A DNA stretch of 6,139 nucleotides from an uncultured Eubacterium sp. (GTDB taxonomy: Bacteria > Bacillota > Clostridia > Lachnospirales > CAG-274). A model generated the notes under the pieces. The model was given only the letters and a program-made list of their open reading frames with translations, searched no databases and was not told the DNA's origin. Location: assembly GCA_900543365.1 (NCBI GenBank), contig UQRG01000095.1:1-6139 (forward strand), given 5' to 3'. This document shows positions 1 through 4,942 of the stretch, piece by piece (positions within the stretch are counted from its first letter, which is position 1; every line of letters begins with the position of its first letter). The translations under genes and the position numbers were made by a program.

Positions 1-130
1 CACTTTCAGTTATACCAAAAAGATTATATCCTATTTTAATAGCTGGAATAGCACTGCCCCATAAAGCAGTTGCAACTACTGCACACAAAAGTAATGTAAC
101 TGGTCTTTGAAAAAAATTTTTGTTTTCCAT
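1..130 (-). CDS. EamA/DMT-family transporter, N-terminal fragment
   Basis: This is the first 43 codons of a minus-strand gene that runs off the left edge. The peptide begins MENKNFFQRPVTLLL and continues through a hydrophobic helix to ALWGSAIPAIKIGYNLFGI. The 'LWGS-x-P-x-IKIGY' pattern at the end of the first transmembrane segment is typical of EamA-type drug/metabolite exporters, which are usually about 290-300 residues with ten membrane helices. The start is well supported: an AGGAGA ribosome-binding site (complement of 137-142) lies 6 nt upstream, and a consensus promoter lies behind that. The gene is divergent from the terminase-like gene at 248. The substrate cannot be inferred. The family call rests on one helix, so another small multi-helix permease is possible. 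Confidence 0.6.
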   Translation of the reverse strand, partial: MENKNFFQRPVTLLLCAVVATALWGSAIPAIKIGYNLFGITES

Positions 131-148
131 AATAAATCTCCTAAAAAT

Positions 149-210
149 AATATCACCATATTTTACACTAAAAAATAAAATTAGTCAAATAAATGTCACC
201 TAATGTCACT
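149..210. repeat. Three AATRTCAC boxes in the divergent promoter region (possible operator)
   Basis: AATGTCAC occurs at 192-199 and again at 202-209, a 10-bp period that places both copies on the same helical face. A variant, AATATCAC, lies at 149-156. The first two copies sit directly upstream of the -35 box of the leftward promoter. The third covers its expected transcription start. The pair also falls in the expected -35/spacer zone of the rightward promoter for the gene at 248. This geometry suits a shared operator, but no regulator gene is visible and the boxes are short, so function is an inference. Confidence 0.35.
160..188 (-). promoter_or_regulatory. Sigma-A-type promoter of the EamA-like gene
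   Basis: On the minus strand a TTGACT -35 box (complement of 183-188) is followed by a 17-bp spacer and a TAAAAT -10 box (complement of 160-165). This would start transcription near 153 and give a leader of about 23 nt containing the AGGAGA site. Position and spacing are close to ideal. The promoter is surrounded by the AATRTCAC boxes described separately. Confidence 0.65.
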
Positions 211-221
211 TTAATTATGAT
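193..221 (+). promoter_or_regulatory. Possible promoter of the terminase-like gene
   Basis: A TATGAT -10 hexamer at 216-221 lies 27 bp before the ATG at 248. Seventeen bp upstream of it is only a poor -35 match (ATGTCA, 193-198), which overlaps the repeated AATGTCAC box. The -10 match is good but the -35 is weak, so this is tentative; it may need an activator bound at the repeats. Confidence 0.3.
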
Positions 222-247
222 ATATATAAAATAGGAGGTGAATTAAT

Positions 248-613
248 ATGAATTCAAGACAAGAAACAGCCATAAAGCTTTTTATTGAAACTGGAGATAG
301 TTTTAACTCTCTTATAAACGCCGGTTATTCAAAAAAATATGCCCAAAATAAAAAAGATACATATTTTAACAACCCAGATATAATTGACTATATTAATAAA
401 AAAATAAACAACAACATTCAAAGTAACTCTTTAGAACAAAAGGATATTCCAACTGAAATAGCGTCATACCTTACAATGGTAATGAGAGGCGAAGATGATG
501 GCTCAAATCTTACACAAAGAATGAAAGCTGCCGAACTCTTGTGCAAACATTATAATAACGATACTAAAGATACTAAAGATAATGTTCCTATTATAATAAA
601 AGATAATATATAA
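248..613 (+). CDS. Orphan phage terminase small subunit-like protein (Terminase_2 type)
   Basis: The protein has 121 residues. Residues 3-53 resemble the N-terminal helix-turn-helix of phage small terminases: a short helix (RQETAIKLFIETG), then the hallmark 'AGYSKKYA' (25-32) and 'NPDIIDYINKKI' (42-53). Residues 77-102 (MVMRGED...RMKAAELLCKHYN) match the 'VMRGE...R-KAAELLGKRY' segment of the same family. Small terminases bind phage packaging sites and pass DNA to the large subunit. No large subunit, portal or capsid gene lies nearby, so this is a solitary copy, and it is shorter than typical phage versions (about 150-180 aa). The start is fixed by an AGGAGGTG site at 233-240. A 9-bp tandem repeat (GATACTAAA at 560-568 and 569-577) encodes the hydrophilic DTKDTKD tail. 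It could be a prophage remnant or a domesticated DNA-binding protein. Confidence 0.65.
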   Translation: MNSRQETAIKLFIETGDSFNSLINAGYSKKYAQNKKDTYFNNPDIIDYINKKINNNIQSNSLEQKDIPTEIASYLTMVMRGEDDGSNLTQRMKAAELLCKHYNNDTKDTKDNVPIIIKDNI

Positions 614-617
614 GCAA

Positions 618-630
618 AAAAGGTTCTCTA
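618..630 (+). repeat. Left 13-bp direct repeat / half-terminator
   Basis: AAAAGGTTCTCTA lies 4 bp after the stop codon of the terminase-like gene and is identical to 2662-2674. Here the partner arm TAGAGAACCTTT is missing and the next bases are TTTAATTA, so the gene has lost the hairpin that the right-hand copy still has. The A-run before it is longer here (AAAAAA) than at the right copy (AAAA), so read leftward it would form a better T-tract than the present aroD terminator has. Confidence 0.6.
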
Positions 631-638
631 TTTAATTA

Positions 639-667
639 TTGACAAGATAGGTGAGTGTGTCTATATA
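639..667 (+). promoter_or_regulatory. R-M operon promoter P1
   Basis: A perfect TTGACA -35 (639-644), a 17-bp spacer and a TATATA -10 (662-667) form a strong sigma-A-type promoter. The -10 lies in the centre of a palindrome (655-674), so a repressor bound there would block it. Transcription would start near 674, about 80 nt before the expected endonuclease start. Confidence 0.6.
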
Positions 668-674
668 GATACAC
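655..674. promoter_or_regulatory. Palindrome over the P1 -10 box (candidate operator)
   Basis: GTGTGTCTATATAGATACAC is a 20-bp near-perfect palindrome with one G-T pair, centred on CTATATAG. ACAAG at 642-646 and CTTGT at 681-685 form a further matching outer pair. The 9-mer TCTATATAG recurs at 732-740, just before the endonuclease ribosome-binding site. R-M operons are often controlled by a C protein or by the methyltransferase, but no C gene is present here, so the binding protein is unknown. Confidence 0.4.
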
Positions 675-681
675 CCTCTAC

Positions 682-710
682 TTGTAATTTTTAAAGAACT
701 ATGCTATAAT
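682..710 (+). promoter_or_regulatory. R-M operon promoter P2 (extended -10)
   Basis: TTGTAA at 682-687, a 17-bp spacer and a consensus TATAAT at 705-710 preceded by TGC (extended -10 TGnTATAAT) make a second strong promoter downstream of P1. Its transcript would start near 717 and carry a leader of about 36 nt to the GAGG/ATA site of the endonuclease gene. Confidence 0.65.
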
Positions 711-782
711 GAATATCCTTAAAAATCAAAATCTATATAGCGAGGCGAAAACATAAAAAATCTTATAGATGCAATTGTAAAC

Positions 783-1598
783 TTGGTAACTAATCCCAAA
801 GTTGAGTTAGTTCGCCATTATTCTAGTGTAAATCGTGCAAATAATATGGGCGATGCTTTAGAAGAATATATAAAAGACTTATTTGCAGGTACAGTAGAAG
901 AAACCGATGAAACCATAAGAAACAAAAAAATTTCAAAAGTTTTTTCTTATTTAGGAAATGCAACAAATCCCCCAGATAGTATGCTTAAAAACGGTGGAGA
1001 CGCCATTGAGGTTAAGAAATTACAGGGTGTCAATGATTTAGCCCTAAATTCATCTCATCCTAAAAGAGTTCTTCGTGTAGATAATCCTAAAATCAATATT
1101 CATTGCAGAGAATGTGAGCCTTGGACTGAGCGTGATATGCTCTATGTTGTAGGAATATGTGATGATAATAAGATTAAAACTTTATCTATGATTTACGGAA
1201 CTGAATATTGTGCCGATATAGATACTTATTCTCGTATAGAAACCGTAATCAAGACAGGTTTAGAAAGTTTGGAAAATGTAGAATTAGCTCAAACAAACGA
1301 ATTAGGTAGACTTAATAAAATTGACCCTTTAGGCATTACAAATATGCGCATTCGTGGAATGTGGACAATATCAAATCCATTAAAAGTCTTTGATTATGTT
1401 TACCATGTAAATAATTTTAAGTCTTTTAATTTTATGTGCTTAATAAATAATGAAAAATATGCTATATTTAATAATGTTCATAAGTTAGAAAAGTTAGTTG
1501 GCAGTGTAAAGGGATTAAGCATCGATGAGGTAAAGGTAAAGAATCCAAACAATCCCTCACAGTTGAAAAACTGTAAACTGATAAGATTTGAGGTGTAA
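783..1598 (+). CDS. Type II restriction endonuclease, NgoPII family (GGCC expected)
   Basis: The 271-residue product resembles R.NgoPII-family enzymes along its whole length: [20 protein letters not shown] near 18-36, [18 protein letters not shown] at 62-79, and [12 protein letters not shown] at 183-194. The NPPD...DAIEVKK block has the layout of a PD-(D/E)xK nuclease centre, with D73, E76 and K78 as likely catalytic residues. The family cuts GGCC. The first usable conventional start is TTG at 783, with no ribosome-binding site. The frame stays open upstream to a stop at 738, and the missing N-terminal helix ([14 protein letters not shown]) is encoded there, starting at an ATA codon (753-755) 7 nt after GAGG (742-745). 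A full-length protein of 281 residues would therefore need initiation at ATA. The likeliest reading is an ATG-to-ATA change that lowers or abolishes expression. The methyltransferase gene follows 2 bp later. Confidence 0.85.
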   Translation: MVTNPKVELVRHYSSVNRANNMGDALEEYIKDLFAGTVEETDETIRNKKISKVFSYLGNATNPPDSMLKNGGDAIEVKKLQGVNDLALNSSHPKRVLRVDNPKINIHCRECEPWTERDMLYVVGICDDNKIKTLSMIYGTEYCADIDTYSRIETVIKTGLESLENVELAQTNELGRLNKIDPLGITNMRIRGMWTISNPLKVFDYVYHVNNFKSFNFMCLINNEKYAIFNNVHKLEKLVGSVKGLSIDEVKVKNPNNPSQLKNCKLIRFEV

Positions 1599-1600
1599 AG

Positions 1601-2573
1601 ATGAAACTTTTAAGTTTATTTGCTGGTGCAGGTGGTCTTGACCTTGGCTTTGAAAAAGCAGGGTTTGAAATTGTAACAGCCAACGAATATGATAAAACAA
1701 TATGGGCTACATATGAGAAAAATCATAATGTTCCTTTAATTAAAGGTGATATAAGAGAAATTTCTTCTGATGCTTTTCCTGAATGTGATGGTATCATTGG
1801 GGCCTCCTTGTCAGTCATGGTCTGAAGCTGGTAGTCTTAGAGGAATTAATGACCCTCGTGGACAATTATTTTATGAATACATTCGTATTCTAAAAGATAA
1901 AAATCCAAAGTTTTTTCTTGCTGAAAATGTAAAAGGAATGATGGCAAATAGGCATAGCGAAGCTGTAGATGGCATAATCTCACAGTTTGAAGATGCAGGC
2001 TATGATGTTTTTATAAAGCTATTAAATGCAGTTGATTATGGTGTAGCACAGGATAGAAAGCGTGTCTTTTATGTAGGTTTCAGAAAAGACATCAGTATAA
2101 AATTTAAATTTCCAGATCCGTATGACTATAAATTAACCTTCAAAGACATTATTTGGGATTTAAAAGACATCGCAATTCCTGCTCTTGAAAAAAATAAAAC
2201 AAATGGCGATGCTTGTAAGTTTTTAAATCACGAATACTTTACAGGTGCTTTTTTTACTATTTTTATGAGCAGAAACCGTGTTCGAGGCTGGGATGAGCCA
2301 GCCTTTACAGTTCAAGCAAGTGGTAGACAATCACAATTACATCCTCAAGCTCCGAAGATGGTAAAGGTTGATAAGAATGATTGTAGATTTGTCATAGGTT
2401 CAGAAAACTTATATAGAAGATTAACAGTAAGAGAAGCTGCAAGGGTTCAAAGCTTTCCTGATGATTTTGAATTTATCTATACCAATTTACAAGATGGGTA
2501 TAAAATGATAGGCAACGCCGTTCCTGTTGAGCTTGCTTATGCTATGGCAAAACAAATCAAAAAATACTTATAA
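1601..2573 (+). pseudogene. DNA C5-cytosine methyltransferase, M.HaeIII/M.NgoPII-like, frameshifted
   Basis: Read across one frame change, this encodes a roughly 324-residue C5-methyltransferase close to M.HaeIII in length and sequence. It would methylate a cytosine in GGCC and protect the host from the endonuclease upstream. The first frame (1601-1825) has the SAM-binding motif [11 protein letters not shown] at residues 7-17, reaches CDGIIG and then ends early. The second frame (open to 2573) supplies [10 protein letters not shown] (motif IV, catalytic Cys codon 1809-1811), ENVKGM, the QDRKR motif, a target-recognition region with [10 protein letters not shown] and [25 protein letters not shown] and finally [10 protein letters not shown].HaeIII reads IIGGPPCQ here, so a 2-bp deletion best explains the break, although one extra G is also possible. 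GAGGTG at 1590-1595 is the ribosome-binding site and lies inside the endonuclease 3' end. A separate ATG at 1770 opens the second frame but lacks a clear ribosome-binding site. Confidence 0.85.
1799..1804 (+). other. Frameshift point in the methyltransferase, at a GGCC site
   Basis: The reading frame must change at GGGGCC. Frame one reads ATT-GGG-GCC, while the frame that encodes Pro-Pro-Cys-Gln reads GGG-CCT-CCT-TGT from 1800. GGCC at 1801-1804 is the family's expected recognition sequence. By eye only one other GGCC occurs in the window (5484-5487). Confidence 0.8.
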
Positions 2574-2604
2574 AATCTAAAACAAACAAAAGTTTTTAAC
2601 TCCT

Positions 2605-2652
2605 CACTTTCAAATTATCGATAAGCTAAGTTTCAGATTTAAAGTGTTTTTT
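2605..2652 (+). terminator. Rho-independent terminator of the R-M operon
   Basis: CACTTTCAAAT (2605-2615) pairs with ATTTAAAGTG (2637-2646) with a single bulge, and six T residues follow at 2647-2652. A small inner palindrome, TTATCGATAA, starts in the loop. The stem is AT-rich, so it may be only moderately efficient. It lies 31 bp after the methyltransferase stop codon and inside the repeat-bounded cassette. Confidence 0.55.
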
Positions 2653-2661
2653 CAGCAATCT

Positions 2662-2674
2662 AAAAGGTTCTCTA
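2662..2674 (+). repeat. Right 13-bp direct repeat (left arm of aroD terminator)
   Basis: AAAAGGTTCTCTA is identical to 618-630. Unlike the left copy, it is followed after 8 bp by its complementary arm, so this copy keeps the intact hairpin and marks the right edge of the inferred insertion. Confidence 0.6.
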
Positions 2675-2694
2675 CCACTTGATAGAGAACCTTT
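2663..2694 (-). terminator. Bidirectional hairpin terminator after aroD
   Basis: AAAGGTTCTCTA (2663-2674) and TAGAGAACCTTT (2683-2694) form a perfect 12-bp stem with an 8-nt loop, starting 3 bp after the aroD stop codon. On the minus strand the stem ends in a run of four T residues. A-runs and T-runs on both sides would let it act in either direction. Confidence 0.75.
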
Positions 2695-2697
2695 AAT

Positions 2698-3474
2698 TTA
2701 AATTTCTTTATGATACAAGTTTTGATGTAATATTTTTAAAGCTACTGCCAATTCGCCAGCTTCAATCTGTCCTGGAGCAGATGCCTTTCTAGCACAACCA
2801 AATGTAATAGATGAGCCAAAAATCTCACCAGCAAGTCTACTAACAACACCTCTGCCATCCATTGACATAGTAACAATAGGGTAATCTGGATATGTTGATG
2901 ATATAGTATCAGTTAAATCAAGAAGTTTAAGTACATCTCTGTTGCTATTAGGCATAACAGCAACTTTAGGAATATCTGCACCTAAGTCAATCATTTTTTC
3001 CATACGCTCTACTAAAACTTCTTTTTCTGGAGTTTTTTCAAAGTCGTGATTTGACATAAGTACAACAACATCATTCTTATGGGCAAGTTTAACTAAGTCC
3101 TTAATTTCCTTATCGCCAATCATAAGCTCAATATCTATCATATCAACAAGACCGCTTTCAATAGCTACCTTATTTACTCTCAAATACTCGTCCTTTTCAA
3201 TATCCTGTATGCCACCCTCATTAACAGTACGGAATGTAAAGAGTAATGGAGTCATATCCACTAACTTTCTTATTAATTTAAGCATTTCCATAAGATGCTC
3301 ATCGCTAACACAATCATCATACCAATCTGCTCTAAACTCAACAATATCAGGTCTTAACGCAGCTATTGTCATAGCTTGTGAAGTTATTTCATACTGAGTA
3401 TGACCTACAATTGGAAGACAAATTTTTGGTATACCTTCTCCAATTTTAAGATTTCTAACAACAATTGGATTCAT
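2698..3474 (-). CDS. aroD: 3-dehydroquinate dehydratase, type I
   Basis: This cytoplasmic enzyme converts 3-dehydroquinate to 3-dehydroshikimate in the shikimate pathway to aromatic amino acids, using a Schiff-base mechanism. The 258-residue protein has the standard type I length. Key residues fall at the same numbers as in the Salmonella enzyme: E46 and R48 (VEFRAD), R82 and E86 (FRTVNEGG), the general acid/base H143 (MSNHDF), the Schiff-base lysine K170 (PKVAVMP), R213, and S232/Q236 in the substrate-closing loop (ASAPGQ). The ATG is supported by an AGGAGGC site 6 nt upstream (complement of 3481-3487). The gene lies downstream of the lipid kinase on the same strand but has its own promoter, and it ends in a strong hairpin. 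No other shikimate gene is visible. Confidence 0.95.
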   Translation of the reverse strand: MNPIVVRNLKIGEGIPKICLPIVGHTQYEITSQAMTIAALRPDIVEFRADWYDDCVSDEHLMEMLKLIRKLVDMTPLLFTFRTVNEGGIQDIEKDEYLRVNKVAIESGLVDMIDIELMIGDKEIKDLVKLAHKNDVVVLMSNHDFEKTPEKEVLVERMEKMIDLGADIPKVAVMPNSNRDVLKLLDLTDTISSTYPDYPIVTMSMDGRGVVSRLAGEIFGSSITFGCARKASAPGQIEAGELAVALKILHQNLYHKEI

Positions 3475-3547
3475 TCTTACGCCTCCTGTTTACTCTAAGG
3501 AACTACTGATACCCTGTATTCCTAAAGATGTTTGCTAACATAACTAT

Positions 3548-3576
3548 AGTATAACAACTAAATTAACATAAGTCAA
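3548..3576 (-). promoter_or_regulatory. Promoter of aroD
   Basis: On the minus strand a TTGACT -35 (complement of 3571-3576), a 17-bp spacer and a TATACT -10 (complement of 3548-3553) are close to consensus. They are preceded by an A/T-rich stretch that could act as an UP element. The leader is about 67 nt. It contains a short imperfect hairpin (AGGAATAC pairing with GTAGTTCCT with one bulge, roughly 3497-3530), which is too weak to call a riboswitch. Confidence 0.6.
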
Positions 3577-3608
3577 TAAATTTCAAAATTTAAGTGCAAT
3601 TTATAATA

Positions 3609-4529
3609 TTATTTCTTTTCTGTTTCTATTTTTTTACTTTGATTTTTATCTACCATTATATCAATAGCTTTTCCTATTACATTAATTTCTGTTATATTAA
3701 AATCGCCACCATATTCGCCATCAATAGTCCATTTTATGAAATCTTTACTTTCAAATTTAATTTTACTTGTTTTAAAGCTATAAAACATATCATTTTCAAA
3801 ATTTTTTTCTAATAAACAAGTAACAATATTTTTAAGCAAATTAATATTTTTAGGCTTTTTAACTAAAAGCACTTCAAACAAACCATCATTTAAGTTTGCA
3901 TAATTTTCAAATAACTTTTTTATACCTGCAATACTATTAGAATTGGAAACAAGCCCAATCATTATTTCATCTTCTATTACTCCACCGTCATAAGTAATTT
4001 TCATATTATAGGTGCGTATATTTGCAATTTCCTTAATTCCAGCTAAAATATAAGCCTGATAACCTAATATATTTTTTATATTTTGTGGAGTTTCATAAGA
4101 AATACTTGTAAATAACCCAAAACCTGCTACATAAGCAAAATATTTATCATTTATACTCCCAATATCAATTACAAAAGCCTTGCTGCCAATAGCATTTTTA
4201 TAGCTTTCTTCAACTATAGTAGATATTCCAATACTATTTGCAAAATCATTAGTAGAACCACAAGGAACATAGCCTAACATAGGTCTTTTGTTTAGTTTCA
4301 TAAGTCCATTAACAGCTTCATTTAATGTTCCATCTCCACCACAACAAATAATATTGTCATAATTACTGCCTGTTTTTTCAATAATATCTTTAATATGTCC
4401 TACATATTGTGAGGAATATACCGTTACTTCAAAACCTCTGCTATTATAATAGTCAATCATTTCAGCAATATTTAGCTTTATAATTCCTTTTCCAGAATAA
4501 AAATTTGCTAACAAAAGTAGTTTTTTCAT
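3609..4529 (-). CDS. Diacylglycerol/lipid kinase, DagK/YegS family
   Basis: The 306-residue protein has the DAGK catalytic fold. It carries the nucleotide-binding motif GGDGTLNE at 64-71, GYVPCGSTNDFA at 86-97, DGLFEVLLV at 215-223 and IDGEYGG at 269-275. These are the conserved blocks of bacterial soluble diacylglycerol kinases, which phosphorylate diacylglycerol released during lipoteichoic acid or membrane lipid turnover and return phosphatidic acid to phospholipid synthesis. Family members can use other lipids, so the exact substrate is not fixed by sequence. There is no signal peptide or membrane helix. The ribosome-binding site is a G-rich GAGGGGGTG (complement of 4538-4546). It lies 47 bp after the DUF1292-like gene and probably shares its transcript. 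No convincing terminator separates it from aroD, so read-through is likely. Confidence 0.85.
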   Translation of the reverse strand: MKKLLLLANFYSGKGIIKLNIAEMIDYYNSRGFEVTVYSSQYVGHIKDIIEKTGSNYDNIICCGGDGTLNEAVNGLMKLNKRPMLGYVPCGSTNDFANSIGISTIVEESYKNAIGSKAFVIDIGSINDKYFAYVAGFGLFTSISYETPQNIKNILGYQAYILAGIKEIANIRTYNMKITYDGGVIEDEIMIGLVSNSNSIAGIKKLFENYANLNDGLFEVLLVKKPKNINLLKNIVTCLLEKNFENDMFYSFKTSKIKFESKDFIKWTIDGEYGGDFNITEINVIGKAIDIMVDKNQSKKIETEKK

Positions 4530-4576
4530 ATTAGTTTCACCCCCTCATATTAACTAATTCTATATATTTCAATATC

Positions 4577-4849
4577 TTACTTTTTCATACAAATATTATC
4601 TTCATACACTCTTGCAAGCATTTGTTGCTCAATAGGATTTGTAACAGATGTAATAGTTACATTACCATTATTTTCTTCTACAAAACCTACTCTAATACCA
4701 GCTTGTCCGGAACTATTTAACTTACCGTCTGTATAAAATACATAACGCTTATCTGTTACATCACTGTCATATATCATTATAACATCATAGTCTATTTTAT
4801 TACCCTTTTCATCATATTCACTTATTTTAATTTCAGTAGTTTTTTCCAT
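4577..4849 (-). CDS. Small DUF1292-like acidic protein
   Basis: The protein has 90 residues, is mainly beta-strand in character and has no signal peptide. The pattern 'ISEYDEKGNKIDYDVIMIYDSD...KRYVFYTDGKLNSSG' (about 8-48), followed by 'TNPIEQQMLARVYED' near the C-terminus, resembles the DUF1292 family of small cytoplasmic Firmicute proteins, which has no known function. The C-terminal half departs from the common form, so the match is moderate. The start is set by GAGGTG (complement of 4855-4860). It is probably the first gene of a unit with the lipid kinase; no role is proposed. Confidence 0.6.
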   Translation of the reverse strand: MEKTTEIKISEYDEKGNKIDYDVIMIYDSDVTDKRYVFYTDGKLNSSGQAGIRVGFVEENNGNVTITSVTNPIEQQMLARVYEDNICMKK

Positions 4850-4942
4850 AATTTCACCTCAATTTTATATTATCACAAAATTTATTTTTGTACAATAGTA
4901 TATACTTCAATTATTTGGTAACAATTACAAAGAGGTGATAAT
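4850..4942. promoter_or_regulatory. Divergent promoter region between DUF1292-like and cis-prenyltransferase genes
   Basis: The palindrome AGTATATACT at 4897-4906 supplies a TATACT hexamer in both directions. Leftward, TTGTTA (complement of 4919-4924), a 16-bp spacer and TATACT (complement of 4897-4902) give a plausible promoter with a leader of about 40 nt. A second leftward candidate (TTGTAC, 17 bp, extended TGATAATAT; complement of 4867-4895) would start transcription almost on the ribosome-binding site and is less attractive. Rightward there is no good -35. The rightward gene has GAGGTG at 4932-4937. Confidence 0.35.

Larger units (their letters stand above)
618..2674. mobile_element. NgoPII/HaeIII-type restriction-modification cassette bounded by 13-bp direct repeats
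   Basis: A compact unit contains tandem promoters, the endonuclease gene, the methyltransferase gene and a terminator. It is bracketed by AAAAGGTTCTCTA at 618-630 and 2662-2674. The right copy is one arm of a perfect hairpin beside aroD; the left copy is an isolated arm 4 bp after the terminase-like stop codon. Collapsing the two copies restores a single terminator between two convergent genes. This is what insertion of an R-M unit with target-site duplication would leave, and R-M units are known to move in this way. There is no transposase, integrase or terminal inverted repeat. The boundaries are inferred from the repeat alone. Confidence 0.5.

Noticed and set aside
149..210. CRISPR-like repeats
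   Set aside because: The repeated boxes are only 8 bp with 2-bp spacing and no spacers. They are regulatory-scale repeats, not an array.
614..782. A small controller (C) protein gene in front of the endonuclease
   Set aside because: No open frame with a helix-turn-helix and a ribosome-binding site fits in this interval.
1468..1683. Minus-strand open frames at 1468-1683 and 5002-5316, and plus-strand frames at 3209-3397 and 3594-3812
   Set aside because: All are antisense to well-supported genes, lack ribosome-binding sites and encode no recognisable protein.
1799..1802. Phase variation by a homopolymer tract
   Set aside because: Four G residues are too few for typical high-rate slippage, and the best-supported lesion is 2 bp.
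1799..1805. Programmed +1 frameshifting on GGGG
   Set aside because: Slippage on GGGG could restore the frame, but the product would have one Gly fewer than the conserved IIGGPPCQ. No stimulatory element is obvious, and the endonuclease start is also defective, so decay is simpler.
1770..2573. A naturally split two-subunit methyltransferase with the second subunit starting at ATG 1770
   Set aside because: The first piece ends right before the catalytic loop, the overlap codes for the same segment in two frames, and no ribosome-binding site precedes 1770. Known natural split C5-methyltransferases are divided elsewhere, and the N-terminal residues from 1770 are not family-like.
618..2674. Insertion sequence or integrative element with terminal inverted repeats
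   Set aside because: The sequences just inside the two 13-bp repeats are not complementary, and no transposase or recombinase is encoded.
3488..3547. Riboswitch or attenuator in the aroD leader
   Set aside because: Only a small imperfect hairpin is present. No known aptamer core, anti-terminator pair or leader peptide was recognised.
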